Positions 1 through 6,164 of a DNA stretch of 10,886 nucleotides are shown piece by piece. Both the position numbers and the translations under genes were made by a program. The DNA is from Bacteroidaceae bacterium (lineage in GTDB: Bacteria > Bacteroidota > Bacteroidia > Bacteroidales > Bacteroidaceae). Under the pieces are notes generated by a model. That model searched no databases. It was not told where the DNA came from and worked only from the letters and a program-made list of their open reading frames with translations. The DNA is taken from the NCBI GenBank assembly GCA_017472905.1, contig JAFUNW010000050.1, positions 1 to 10,886 on the forward strand, written 5' to 3'. The number at the start of each line of letters is the position of its first letter. Within the stretch, counting starts at the first letter, position 1.

Positions 1-1469
1 GTATTATCTATTGCTTGAGCCGTAAGAAAGTCGAAGAACTGGCAGAGGTGCTTCAAGCCAATGACATCAATGCCCGTCCTTATCATGCCGGAATGGACTC
101 TGCAAGTCGTTCTGCAACACAAGATGATTTCTTGATGGAAAAAATAGATGTGATTGTGGCAACGATAGCTTTTGGTATGGGTATTGATAAACCCGATGTC
201 CGTTATGTCATCCATTATGATATACCCAAGAGTCTGGAAGGATATTACCAAGAAACCGGTCGGGCCGGTCGAGATGGTGGTGAAGGTGTTTGTATAACTT
301 TTTACTCGAATAAAGACCTTCAGAAACTGGAGAAGTTTATGGAAGGAAAACCTGTTGCGGAACAGGACATAGGAAGGCAGCTCCTACAAGAAACTGCTGC
401 TTATGCCGAATCGTCTGTATGCCGAAGAAAACTATTGTTGCACTACTTCGGAGAAACGTATACAGAGGCTAATTGTAATAATTGTGACAACTGTTTAAAT
501 CCAAAGAAACAAGTGGAAGCAAAAGAATCATTAAGTACGGTATTAGAGCTTATTTTAGCTGTAAAAGAGAATTTTAAAACTGAATATATCATCGACCTGT
601 TGTTGGGTAAAGAAACAACAGAAGTATTGGCTCATAAGCACGAAGAGTTAGACTTGTTCGGTGCAGGCATGGGCGAAGATGACAAATTGTGGAATGCAGT
701 GATACGTCAGGCTTTGATAGCCGGGTATTTAAGCAAAGATGTAGAGAACTATGGTTTGCTGAAAGTAACCTCTGATGGACACAAGTTCTTGAAAAATCCC
801 AAATCCTTCAAGATTACGGAAGACAATGATTTTGAAGAAGAGGAAGAGGAAACTCCGTTGCGTGGCGGATCATGCGCGGTAGACCCCGGCTTGTTCTCTA
901 TGCTGAAGGATTTGCGTAAGAAATTGTCCAAGCGTCTGGAAGTTCCTCCTTACGTTATATTCCAAGACCCCTCTTTGGAGGCAATGGCAACAATCTATCC
1001 GGTGACATTGGACGAATTACAGAATATTCCCGGAGTGGGTGCCGGTAAAGCCAAACGATATGGATTGGAATTCTGTCAACTGATAAAGAAACATTGCGAA
1101 GAAAATGAGATAGAACGACCGGAAGATTTAAGAGTACGTACAGTCGCTAATAAATCAAAGTTGAAAGTTTCTATTATTCAAAGCATTGATAGAAAGGTTG
1201 CCCTTGACGATATAGCAGTAGCCAAGGGAATTGAATTTGGCGAACTGTTGGACGAAATTGAAGCAATCGTATACTCCGGAACGAAACTGAATATTGATTA
1301 TTTCTTGGATGAAGTGATGGATGAAGACCATTTGGATGATATTTATGATTATTTCAGGGAATCTACTACCGATAGTTTGGATGATGCAATCGAAGAGTTG
1401 GGTGATGAATATACAGAAGATGAAGTTCGATTGGTAAGAATTAAATTTATCTCGGAAATGGCCAATTAA
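1..1469 (+). CDS. recQ: ATP-dependent DNA helicase RecQ, 5' end missing
   Basis: RecQ is a 3'-5' DNA helicase acting in recombination and fork repair in the cytoplasm. The reading frame is open from base 3 and enters mid-protein with IIYCLSRKKVEEL, a typical helicase motif IV region, so the TTG at 15 is an internal codon and not a start. Numbering from that codon, motif V is ATIAFGMGIDKPDVR (49-63) and motif VI is QETGRAGRDG (79-88). The RecQ zinc site is Cys136, Cys154, Cys157 and Cys160. A winged-helix RQC region follows (about 170-265), then an acidic linker with a run of glutamates (273-279). The HRDC domain (about 291-362) ends in a helix-hairpin-like IPGVGAGKAKRYG. A further 120 residues (about 365-484) look like the helix-turn-helix extension seen in Bacteroidota RecQ proteins. 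The ATPase lobe with Walker A and B lies left of the window. Identification is firm. Confidence 0.96.
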   Translation, partial: IIYCLSRKKVEELAEVLQANDINARPYHAGMDSASRSATQDDFLMEKIDVIVATIAFGMGIDKPDVRYVIHYDIPKSLEGYYQETGRAGRDGGEGVCITFYSNKDLQKLEKFMEGKPVAEQDIGRQLLQETAAYAESSVCRRKLLLHYFGETYTEANCNNCDNCLNPKKQVEAKESLSTVLELILAVKENFKTEYIIDLLLGKETTEVLAHKHEELDLFGAGMGEDDKLWNAVIRQALIAGYLSKDVENYGLLKVTSDGHKFLKNPKSFKITEDNDFEEEEEETPLRGGSCAVDPGLFSMLKDLRKKLSKRLEVPPYVIFQDPSLEAMATIYPVTLDELQNIPGVGAGKAKRYGLEFCQLIKKHCEENEIERPEDLRVRTVANKSKLKVSIIQSIDRKVALDDIAVAKGIEFGELLDEIEAIVYSGTKLNIDYFLDEVMDEDHLDDIYDYFRESTTDSLDDAIEELGDEYTEDEVRLVRIKFISEMAN

Positions 1470-1482
1470 AATTCAATAAAGA

Positions 1483-1525
1483 AAAAGAGAATGGGAGGGT
1501 ATCCGGTTCTCTTTTCTTGTTTTAT
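1483..1525 (+). terminator. Rho-independent terminator after recQ
   Basis: A perfect 9-base inverted repeat, AAAAGAGAA (1483-1491) and TTCTCTTTT (1507-1515), encloses a 15-base loop and is followed by the T-rich CTTGTTTTAT. It begins 14 bases after the recQ stop and lies just before the guaB promoter, so it should separate the two transcripts. The stem is AT-rich, so its strength is uncertain. Confidence 0.7.
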
Positions 1526-1535
1526 GCCTTATTTA

Positions 1536-1567
1536 TTTGTGGGAGTTGGATAAAAAGCGTATATTTG
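1536..1567 (+). promoter_or_regulatory. Bacteroides-type sigma-ABfr promoter of guaB
   Basis: The -33 element TTTG (1536-1539) and the -7 element TATATTTG (1560-1567) are separated by exactly 20 bases. This matches the known Bacteroides primary-sigma consensus TTTG-N19-21-TAnnTTTG at every defined position. Transcription should start near 1573-1576, giving a leader of about 25 bases before the guaB ATG at 1599. That leaves no room for a riboswitch in the leader. Confidence 0.88.
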
Positions 1568-1598
1568 CACGCAATAAAATTTAAAGCGTATAAAGCCT

Positions 1599-3074
1599 AT
1601 GTCATTTATTGCAGATAAAATTGTAATGGACGGATTGACATACGATGATGTTTTGTTAATCCCAGCATACTCCGAAGTGCTACCAAGAACAGTAGAACTC
1701 TCTACTAAGTTTTCACGTAATATAGATTTGAAGATACCTTTCGTTACAGCCGCAATGGATACTGTAACCGAGGCTAAGATGGCGATAGCAATAGCTCGCG
1801 AAGGAGGTATCGGAGTCATTCACAAGAATATGTCTATCGCAGAGCAAGCGCGTCAAGTAGCTATTGTAAAGCGTGCAGAAAATGGAATGATATACGATCC
1901 GGTGACGATTAAGCGGGGTTCTACGGTTTCAGATGCTCTCAATTTGATGTCAGAATACCACATTGGCGGCATACCTGTTGTAGATGATGAAAATTACTTG
2001 GTAGGTATTGTTACCAATCGGGATTTGCGTTTTGAAAAGTGTTTGGATAAACATGTAGACGAGGTAATGACCAAAGAAAATATCATTACGACTACTTCCG
2101 GAACCGACATGGAGACAGCTACGCGGATTTTGCAAGAAAATAAGATTGAGAAGCTTCCTGTAGTAGATAAAGCCGGCAAGTTGGTTGGTCTGATAACCTA
2201 TAAAGATATAACAAAAGCAAAAGACAAACCGATGGCTTGCAAAGATTCCAAAGGTCGTTTGCGAGTAGCTGCGGGAGTTGGTGTAACCAATGATACATTG
2301 GAACGGATGCAAGCTTTGGTTGATGCCGGTGTGGATGCCATTGTAATTGATACAGCTCATGGTCATTCTAAATCAGTGATAGAAAAAGTAAAAGAGGCAA
2401 AAGCACGTTTCACAGGTATTGACATTGTGGTAGGAAACATTGCTACCGGTGAAGCAGCCAAAGCATTGGTTGAAGCCGGAGCGGATGGAGTGAAGGTCGG
2501 TATTGGTCCGGGTTCTATCTGTACTACGCGTGTAGTAGCCGGTGTAGGTGTTCCTCAATTGTCTGCAGTCTATGATGTTGCAAAAGCATTGAAAGGAACA
2601 GGTATACCTTTGATAGCAGATGGAGGTTTGCGCTATTCCGGTGATGTTGTGAAAGCTTTGGCAGCCGGTGGATATAGTGTCATGATTGGCTCTTTGGTGG
2701 CAGGAACGGAAGAAGCTCCGGGCGATACCATTATTTTCAATGGACGTAAATTCAAGTCATATCGCGGAATGGGTTCTTTGGAGGCAATGGAGAATGGTTC
2801 AAAAGACCGTTACTTCCAAAGCGGAGTGGTTGAAGCGAAAAAACTGGTTCCGGAAGGTATTGCAGCCCGAGTTCCATATAAAGGAACCTTGTATGAGGTA
2901 ATTTATCAATTGGTAGGTGGTTTGCGTGCAGGTATGGGATATTGCGGAGCAGCTAATATCATAGAGTTGCACAATGCTAAGTTCACGAGAATTACGAATG
3001 CCGGTGTTCAAGAAAGTCATCCTCATGATGTTGCGATAACGAGCGAAGCACCTAATTATAGCCGTCCTCAATAA
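1599..3074 (+). CDS. guaB: Inosine-5'-monophosphate dehydrogenase
   Basis: GuaB oxidises IMP to XMP with NAD+, the committed step of guanine nucleotide synthesis in the cytoplasm. The 491-residue length is normal for a bacterial enzyme. The (beta/alpha)8 barrel is split by two CBS domains at about residues 96-150 and 157-210, the second containing KLPVVDKAGKLVGLITYKD. The active-site loop GPGSICTTR places the catalytic thioimidate cysteine at Cys308. Asp251 in DAIVIDTAHGHS is the conserved substrate or cofactor contact, DGGLRYSGD (341-349) binds the IMP phosphate, and the mobile flap carries YRGMGSLEAM (388-397) and ARVPYKG with Arg424. The start is supported by the promoter about 30 bases upstream and by alignment of MSFIADKIVMDGLTYDDVLLIP with the family. 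The gene appears monocistronic, with terminators on both sides. Confidence 0.98.
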   Translation: MSFIADKIVMDGLTYDDVLLIPAYSEVLPRTVELSTKFSRNIDLKIPFVTAAMDTVTEAKMAIAIAREGGIGVIHKNMSIAEQARQVAIVKRAENGMIYDPVTIKRGSTVSDALNLMSEYHIGGIPVVDDENYLVGIVTNRDLRFEKCLDKHVDEVMTKENIITTTSGTDMETATRILQENKIEKLPVVDKAGKLVGLITYKDITKAKDKPMACKDSKGRLRVAAGVGVTNDTLERMQALVDAGVDAIVIDTAHGHSKSVIEKVKEAKARFTGIDIVVGNIATGEAAKALVEAGADGVKVGIGPGSICTTRVVAGVGVPQLSAVYDVAKALKGTGIPLIADGGLRYSGDVVKALAAGGYSVMIGSLVAGTEEAPGDTIIFNGRKFKSYRGMGSLEAMENGSKDRYFQSGVVEAKKLVPEGIAARVPYKGTLYEVIYQLVGGLRAGMGYCGAANIIELHNAKFTRITNAGVQESHPHDVAITSEAPNYSRPQ

Positions 3075-3095
3075 AAGGTAACATTGTTATAAATC

Positions 3096-3128
3096 AAAAG
3101 GGTCATTCCGAAGAGTGACCCTTTTTTT
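3096..3128. terminator. Bidirectional intrinsic terminator between guaB and the HD gene
   Basis: AAAAGGGTCA (3096-3105) pairs perfectly with TGACCCTTTT (3116-3125). The stem can extend inward through a T-G wobble, T-A and C-G to leave a four-base loop. Seven T residues (3122-3128) follow on the plus strand, terminating guaB. On the minus strand the loop reads C(UUCG)G, the very stable tetraloop, and the RNA leaves through four U residues, which suits termination of the convergent HD-domain gene ending at 3161. Confidence 0.9.
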
Positions 3129-3160
3129 ATTTTGCTATTATTCCGAATTATTTGATACGC

Positions 3161-3781
3161 TCAATCCCGATGTTCCAAGATATTGGCTGATAATCCATCT
3201 GCAGCCTGCAACAATCCACATAAAGGACTTTTTGAACGGGCTGCATTCAAAGAACCCATCAACTCATAGCTTTGAAAAGGTAAATCCCAAGCCGTCATGT
3301 GCCAACGAATGGCTAGGATTTCATTTTTTGATAATTCTAAACCGAATTGCAGAAGTTCGATTACTGATTTTTCGCCATGTCCTACCGGAAACTCCGAATA
3401 GTCGACATCGTAACCGGCATAATCTTCCCATACGCCAAATTCGTTTTTTCTACGTTTTATGGCTTTCTTATAGATTTCAGCCTTGCAAACATCATGTAGC
3501 AAAGAGGTTATAATTACACTTTCTATTGGAAGCTCTTCTTCCAAATCCGGACGAACCAAAATGACTTGTTTACGAATCATCAATGCTATCCGGCATACAT
3601 TTAACGAGTGTTCTAACAATCCTCCTTCGTATGCAAGATGAAATTTAGTAGAAGCCGGAGCCTCAAAAAAGCCTAACTTCTCTAATTGATTAATAGTCTC
3701 TTCGACTCCATTTCGCCCGGTAGAGCGTAGCAATTCAATAAATTTGTCTTTATTGGCAAGCATTACTTCATTTACAGCCAT
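3161..3781 (-). CDS. HD-domain phosphohydrolase / nuclease-like protein
   Basis: This is a cytoplasmic protein of the metal-dependent HD superfamily. I place the start at the ATG at 3781-3779 (206 residues, MAVNEVMLANK), because AAAGAAA sits just upstream as a possible ribosome site; an in-frame TTG at 3793 would add four residues. Numbered from that TTG, the likely metal ligands are His62 in AYEGGLLEHSLNV, the His100-Asp101 pair in SLLHDVCK, His139 in VGHGEKS, His165 in IRWHMTAWD, and Asp199 in QAADGLSANI. The GGLLEHSLNV phrase recalls the HD domain of YhaM-type 3'-5' exoribonucleases, but the OB-fold of YhaM is absent. It follows the outer-membrane gene by 22 bases and is probably co-transcribed with it. 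The substrate cannot be told from the sequence; a nucleotide or short RNA is possible. Confidence 0.85.
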   Translation of the reverse strand: MAVNEVMLANKDKFIELLRSTGRNGVEETINQLEKLGFFEAPASTKFHLAYEGGLLEHSLNVCRIALMIRKQVILVRPDLEEELPIESVIITSLLHDVCKAEIYKKAIKRRKNEFGVWEDYAGYDVDYSEFPVGHGEKSVIELLQFGLELSKNEILAIRWHMTAWDLPFQSYELMGSLNAARSKSPLCGLLQAADGLSANILEHRD

Positions 3782-3803
3782 AATTTCTTTCAATCATTCG
3801 ACC

Positions 3804-4277
3804 TTAGAACATGTAAGCGACTCCGATGTTGAAGACCGCTTGATCCAAGTCGTTTACATATTGATACTTTAATTCTGCGTTAATCATTAAATTATCCGTT
3901 ATATCCATTTCTGCGCCACCACCAAGGTTGATACCTAATCGAGTAACCTCGCCCTTGGGGAAGTCGTAGCTTAAACCCCATCTTCCAAAAGTTAAGCCAG
4001 CCAAAGGATATATCCGAATGTTGTTTTCTATTGGGAATAGATAATGTGCATTGGCATTGATGTCAAATAAATCAGTTTCGTTCTCAAAAAAATAATTCAT
4101 AGAAGGCTCCAATCGAATATTATCCGTTAGGTTATATTGGAATTTGGCTCCCAATCCCATATTATTTACTTCGGAACCATAGCTGATGTGAGCACCAACA
4201 GCTTTAATTCCTTTTTGTGCAAATGTGTTGCTCATTGCGATGAACATCATTCCCATTAAGACGATAATCTTTTTCAT
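3804..4277 (-). CDS. Small outer-membrane beta-barrel protein
   Basis: This 157-residue protein has a clear Sec signal peptide: MKK, a hydrophobic core IIVLMGMMFIAM, and a predicted cleavage after Ala20 (NTFA/QKG). The mature part of about 137 residues alternates short amphipathic strands (roughly 24-34, 40-49, 54-62, 69-81, 87-98, 113-125, 129-141 and 146-157) with polar turns such as LTDNIRLEP and ITDNLMINAE. It ends in a C-terminal phenylalanine (VAYMF), the usual signal for barrel assembly by BamA. This fits an eight-stranded porin-like or OmpA/OmpX-like barrel of the kind called 'outer membrane beta-barrel protein' or 'porin family protein' in Bacteroidota. No enzymatic motif is visible. 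Upstream lies an elaborate regulatory region; downstream lies the HD gene, probably in the same transcript. The specific role is unknown. Confidence 0.85.
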   Translation of the reverse strand: MKKIIVLMGMMFIAMSNTFAQKGIKAVGAHISYGSEVNNMGLGAKFQYNLTDNIRLEPSMNYFFENETDLFDINANAHYLFPIENNIRIYPLAGLTFGRWGLSYDFPKGEVTRLGINLGGGAEMDITDNLMINAELKYQYVNDLDQAVFNIGVAYMF

Positions 4278-4318
4278 ACAATGCGATTTTAAATTTAAAA
4301 CGAAAGTTTAACAAAATA

Positions 4319-4330
4319 AACAATACTGTT
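4319..4330. repeat. 12-base palindrome-like site, copy 2
   Basis: AACAATACTGTT differs at one base from the perfect palindrome at 4386-4397. It lies about 42 bases ahead of the outer-membrane gene ATG. Pairing with the other copy, 67 bases centre to centre, suggests a two-site operator for a dimeric regulator, but the function is inferred only. Confidence 0.45.
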
Positions 4331-4385
4331 CTAGTGATTTTCAACTATCCTTGGCCGTTCATTACTTAAGAAGTTAAGCTCTATG

Positions 4386-4397
4386 AACAATATTGTT
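4386..4397. repeat. 12-base perfect palindrome, copy 1
   Basis: AACAATATTGTT reads identically on both strands. It lies immediately downstream of the candidate promoter at 4415-4422, where a bound dimer could block transcription start or early elongation. Its near-twin is at 4319-4330. Confidence 0.5.
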
Positions 4398-4410
4398 GTT
4401 ATATTCACCG

Positions 4411-4440
4411 AATACAAAATTAATGATTTTATTTTGTATT
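4411..4440. repeat. Perfect 10-base inverted repeat overlapping a candidate promoter
   Basis: AATACAAAAT (4411-4420) and ATTTTGTATT (4431-4440) are exact reverse complements around a 10-base spacer. The left arm contains most of the minus-strand -7-like box, and the right arm lies between that box and the -33 position. This arrangement is typical of an operator that a repressor would occlude, though an AT-rich hairpin is also possible. Confidence 0.55.
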
Positions 4441-4447
4441 GTGCGAA
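4415..4447 (-). promoter_or_regulatory. Candidate promoter of the outer-membrane gene / HD gene pair
   Basis: On the minus strand TAATTTTG (4422-4415) matches the Bacteroides -7 consensus TAnnTTTG exactly. The -33 position, 21-22 bases upstream, has only TTTCG in place of TTTG, so the match is partial and an activator may be needed. Transcription would start near 4408, giving a leader of about 130 bases that contains both 12-base palindromes. AT-rich background makes chance matches likely; a second TAATTTTG at 4503-4496 lacks any -33 element. Confidence 0.45.
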
Positions 4448-4530
4448 AATAAAGTTTTTTTTCTAATCTTCTATGAATTTCTTTCAAAATTTAAACAAAA
4501 TTATTGGACCTGTAAAATGTAAATGTTCAT

Positions 4531-4547
4531 AAAAGAGTAGCTCTTTT
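4531..4547 (-). terminator. Hairpin terminator after the ligase operon
   Basis: AAAAGAG (4531-4537) and CTCTTTT (4541-4547) form a perfect 7-base stem with a three-base loop, beginning six bases after the ligase stop on the minus strand. The U-rich part is the stem's own 3' arm, and no longer U tract follows, so termination may be incomplete. Confidence 0.55.
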
Positions 4548-4552
4548 TCGTA

Positions 4553-5875
4553 CTATTCTAAACGAGTTTTATAAAATTTTCGGTTCAATTTACCATTATA
4601 TGTCCTTTCAACAGAATCTACCGAAGAATAGAGTTGAGGAATCTTATATCGCTCCAGTTTATCCATTAAAAAATGTGCCAATTGTTTTTTGTTAAGAACC
4701 TGTCCCTTTTGCATTACAACTAGAAGTCGCAAAACAATCCCTAGAACCGGATGCTTGTCAGCAATACAAATGCAATCGGAAATATAAGGAAACGACAATG
4801 CCGCACTTTCTACCTCAATAGGGTTCACTTTATATCCCCCAAGGTTAATGATATCATCATTACGACCGGAAAGTCGCAAACGACCTTCAGAGTCGATATA
4901 TCCTCTATCGGTTGTATAAATACGTCCATCTCGTAACACCTTTCGGGTCAACTCTTCATCGTTGGCATAACCGGACATTAATGTTTTTCCCGAACAAGAT
5001 ATTGCACCATCTTCGGATATATAAATAGACGAATGTTTCATTGTTTTTCCCAAACAGCCCTCAACAAGATATCCGGAATTGTAATCATGCGTACAGATTA
5101 TGCCTGTTTCCGTAGATGCATACGTATTATACAAACGTGAATTCGGTAATAGTTTACACAATGTTTCCATATCTCCTTTTGAGATGGGAGCAGCACCGGT
5201 TTCTATGAAATCGATTTTTGAAGCATATTTCATGAAGCGTTCTTCACTGAATTGGAGTAGCATTCGAATACTTGCCGGCACTAAAAATGTCGCTATTTTA
5301 CAACATGGATAGTCTAAGGCATGAAAAAAAGTACCAAGATTTTTCATGCCCTCTGTAATAACTAATGTTCCACCTACTATTATAACCGGCCAAACTTTAC
5401 TCAAACTGCCAATGTGGTTGAGAGGACCACTGATGATAAATGTGATGTCGTGACAGAATTGTTGAGCATAAATCAGGTTTTCTGCATTGGCGATGATAGC
5501 CTGCCTGCTAAGCATTGTTCCTTTTTGTTTTCCGGTAGTCCCGGTTGTATAAAGTATGTCTGTGACATCAGCCGGGGGGGTATAATTTCGAAGGTTTTCC
5601 TTTATGTTGAAGAAAGAATCTTCCGGCAAATCTTTTTCCAGCGGAACAATTACTTTTCCTGCATAATGTATGGCAAAATATTCTATTAGAAATTCAATAC
5701 TCTGTGTCGCTCGTAATAGAATGATTTTTTGTGAATCGGAAGTCAATTCTTTGCTACGAGCTAAGACTCTATTCCATAGTTCGCTGTAGGTAACTGCTAC
5801 GTTATTACAAACAATAGCCGGTTTATTTGGAACGGACTCTGAATTTTCTTTTAAATAGTCTTCTAATACTTTCAT
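4553..5875 (-). CDS. Adenylate-forming acyl/aryl ligase (AMP-binding enzyme)
   Basis: This ANL-superfamily enzyme of 440 residues activates a carboxylic acid with ATP to an acyl-adenylate and passes it to a thiol, here presumably the carrier protein encoded just upstream. Core motifs are intact: A3 P-loop ILYTTGTTGKQKG (107-119), A5 YASTETG (252-258), A7 TTDRG (321-325), hinge and A8 GRNDDIINLGGYKV (337-350), and A10 YNGKLNRK with the catalytic lysine at 429. A C-terminal lid domain follows the hinge. The A3 motif falls unusually early, so the N-terminal lobe is shorter than in typical enzymes of about 500 residues or more. The ATG overlaps the carrier-protein stop in an ATGA junction, implying coupled translation. 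Similar ligase/ACP pairs occur in aryl polyene and flexirubin clusters, where aromatic acids are activated; the substrate here is not proven. Confidence 0.9.
   Translation of the reverse strand: MKVLEDYLKENSESVPNKPAIVCNNVAVTYSELWNRVLARSKELTSDSQKIILLRATQSIEFLIEYFAIHYAGKVIVPLEKDLPEDSFFNIKENLRNYTPPADVTDILYTTGTTGKQKGTMLSRQAIIANAENLIYAQQFCHDITFIISGPLNHIGSLSKVWPVIIVGGTLVITEGMKNLGTFFHALDYPCCKIATFLVPASIRMLLQFSEERFMKYASKIDFIETGAAPISKGDMETLCKLLPNSRLYNTYASTETGIICTHDYNSGYLVEGCLGKTMKHSSIYISEDGAISCSGKTLMSGYANDEELTRKVLRDGRIYTTDRGYIDSEGRLRLSGRNDDIINLGGYKVNPIEVESAALSFPYISDCICIADKHPVLGIVLRLLVVMQKGQVLNKKQLAHFLMDKLERYKIPQLYSSVDSVERTYNGKLNRKFYKTRLE
5574..5580. repeat. Seven-base G:C homopolymer inside the ligase gene
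   Basis: Seven consecutive G (C on the coding strand) encode part of the Thr-Pro-Pro at residues 99-101, just before the ATP-binding A3 motif. It is conspicuous in an AT-rich gene and is a place where an indel would destroy the enzyme. Confidence 0.7.
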
Positions 5876-6099
5876 TGTTTTTCTGCTAATTTTTGCTCTA
5901 TCATAGAAACTATACTGTCCAAATTTCTAAGATTTTTAGGAGTTGCATCCTTATAATCCAATTTAACATCAAATTCTTCCGATAGGGTCATTAATATTGT
6001 AGTTACTCCCAATGAGTCTAATTCACTGAATAGAAAATCTGATTCTAAATCAACAAGTGGGAGTAAATCCTCTAGCAGTGTATGTATTCTCTCTTTCAT
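5872..6099 (-). CDS. Acyl carrier protein (discrete, operon-specific)
   Basis: This small acidic protein of 75 residues has the four-helix carrier-protein pattern. The phosphopantetheine attachment site is Ser29 in ELDSLGVTTI, at the start of helix II. The usual DSLE/DSLD/DSLT is DSLG here. Helix II continues as VTTILMTLSEEFDVKL, and the C-terminal helix is LDSIVSMIEQKLAEK. A phosphopantetheinyl transferase must activate it in the cytoplasm; none is in the window. It starts 65 bases after the esterase stop, the only real gap in the operon, and its TGA stop shares four bases with the ligase ATG. It is most likely the partner of that ligase. It is not the housekeeping fatty-acid AcpP: the sequence around the serine and the genetic context differ. 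Confidence 0.88.
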   Translation of the reverse strand: MKERIHTLLEDLLPLVDLESDFLFSELDSLGVTTILMTLSEEFDVKLDYKDATPKNLRNLDSIVSMIEQKLAEKQ

Positions 6100-6164
6100 A
6101 ATGGTTGTTATATATAATTATGGTTTGTTTATTTAAATTTCGAGGATGACAAACTGTTCTTCTT

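Larger units (their letters stand above)
4278..4552 (-). other. Intergenic regulatory region upstream of the outer-membrane gene
   Basis: This 275-base, very AT-rich gap separates the ligase stop from the outer-membrane gene start, both on the minus strand. It contains, in transcription order, a terminator-like hairpin (4531-4547), a perfect 10-base inverted repeat overlapping a -7-like box (4411-4440), and two related 12-base palindromes (4386-4397 and 4319-4330). I see no convincing small protein or RNA gene in it. Confidence 0.6.

Noticed and set aside
1950..2366. 138-codon minus-strand open frame within guaB
   Set aside because: It is antisense to the conserved CBS domains and barrel of guaB, and its product looks like a low-complexity shadow.
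3115..3513. 132-codon plus-strand open frame after guaB
   Set aside because: It lies antisense to the HD-domain gene, begins inside the terminator tail, and its translation has no recognisable pattern, while the minus-strand frame has all the HD motifs.
4496..4503. Second TAATTTTG box on the minus strand
   Set aside because: It matches the -7 consensus, but no TTTG-like element lies 19-21 bases upstream, and such boxes are expected by chance in this AT-rich gap.
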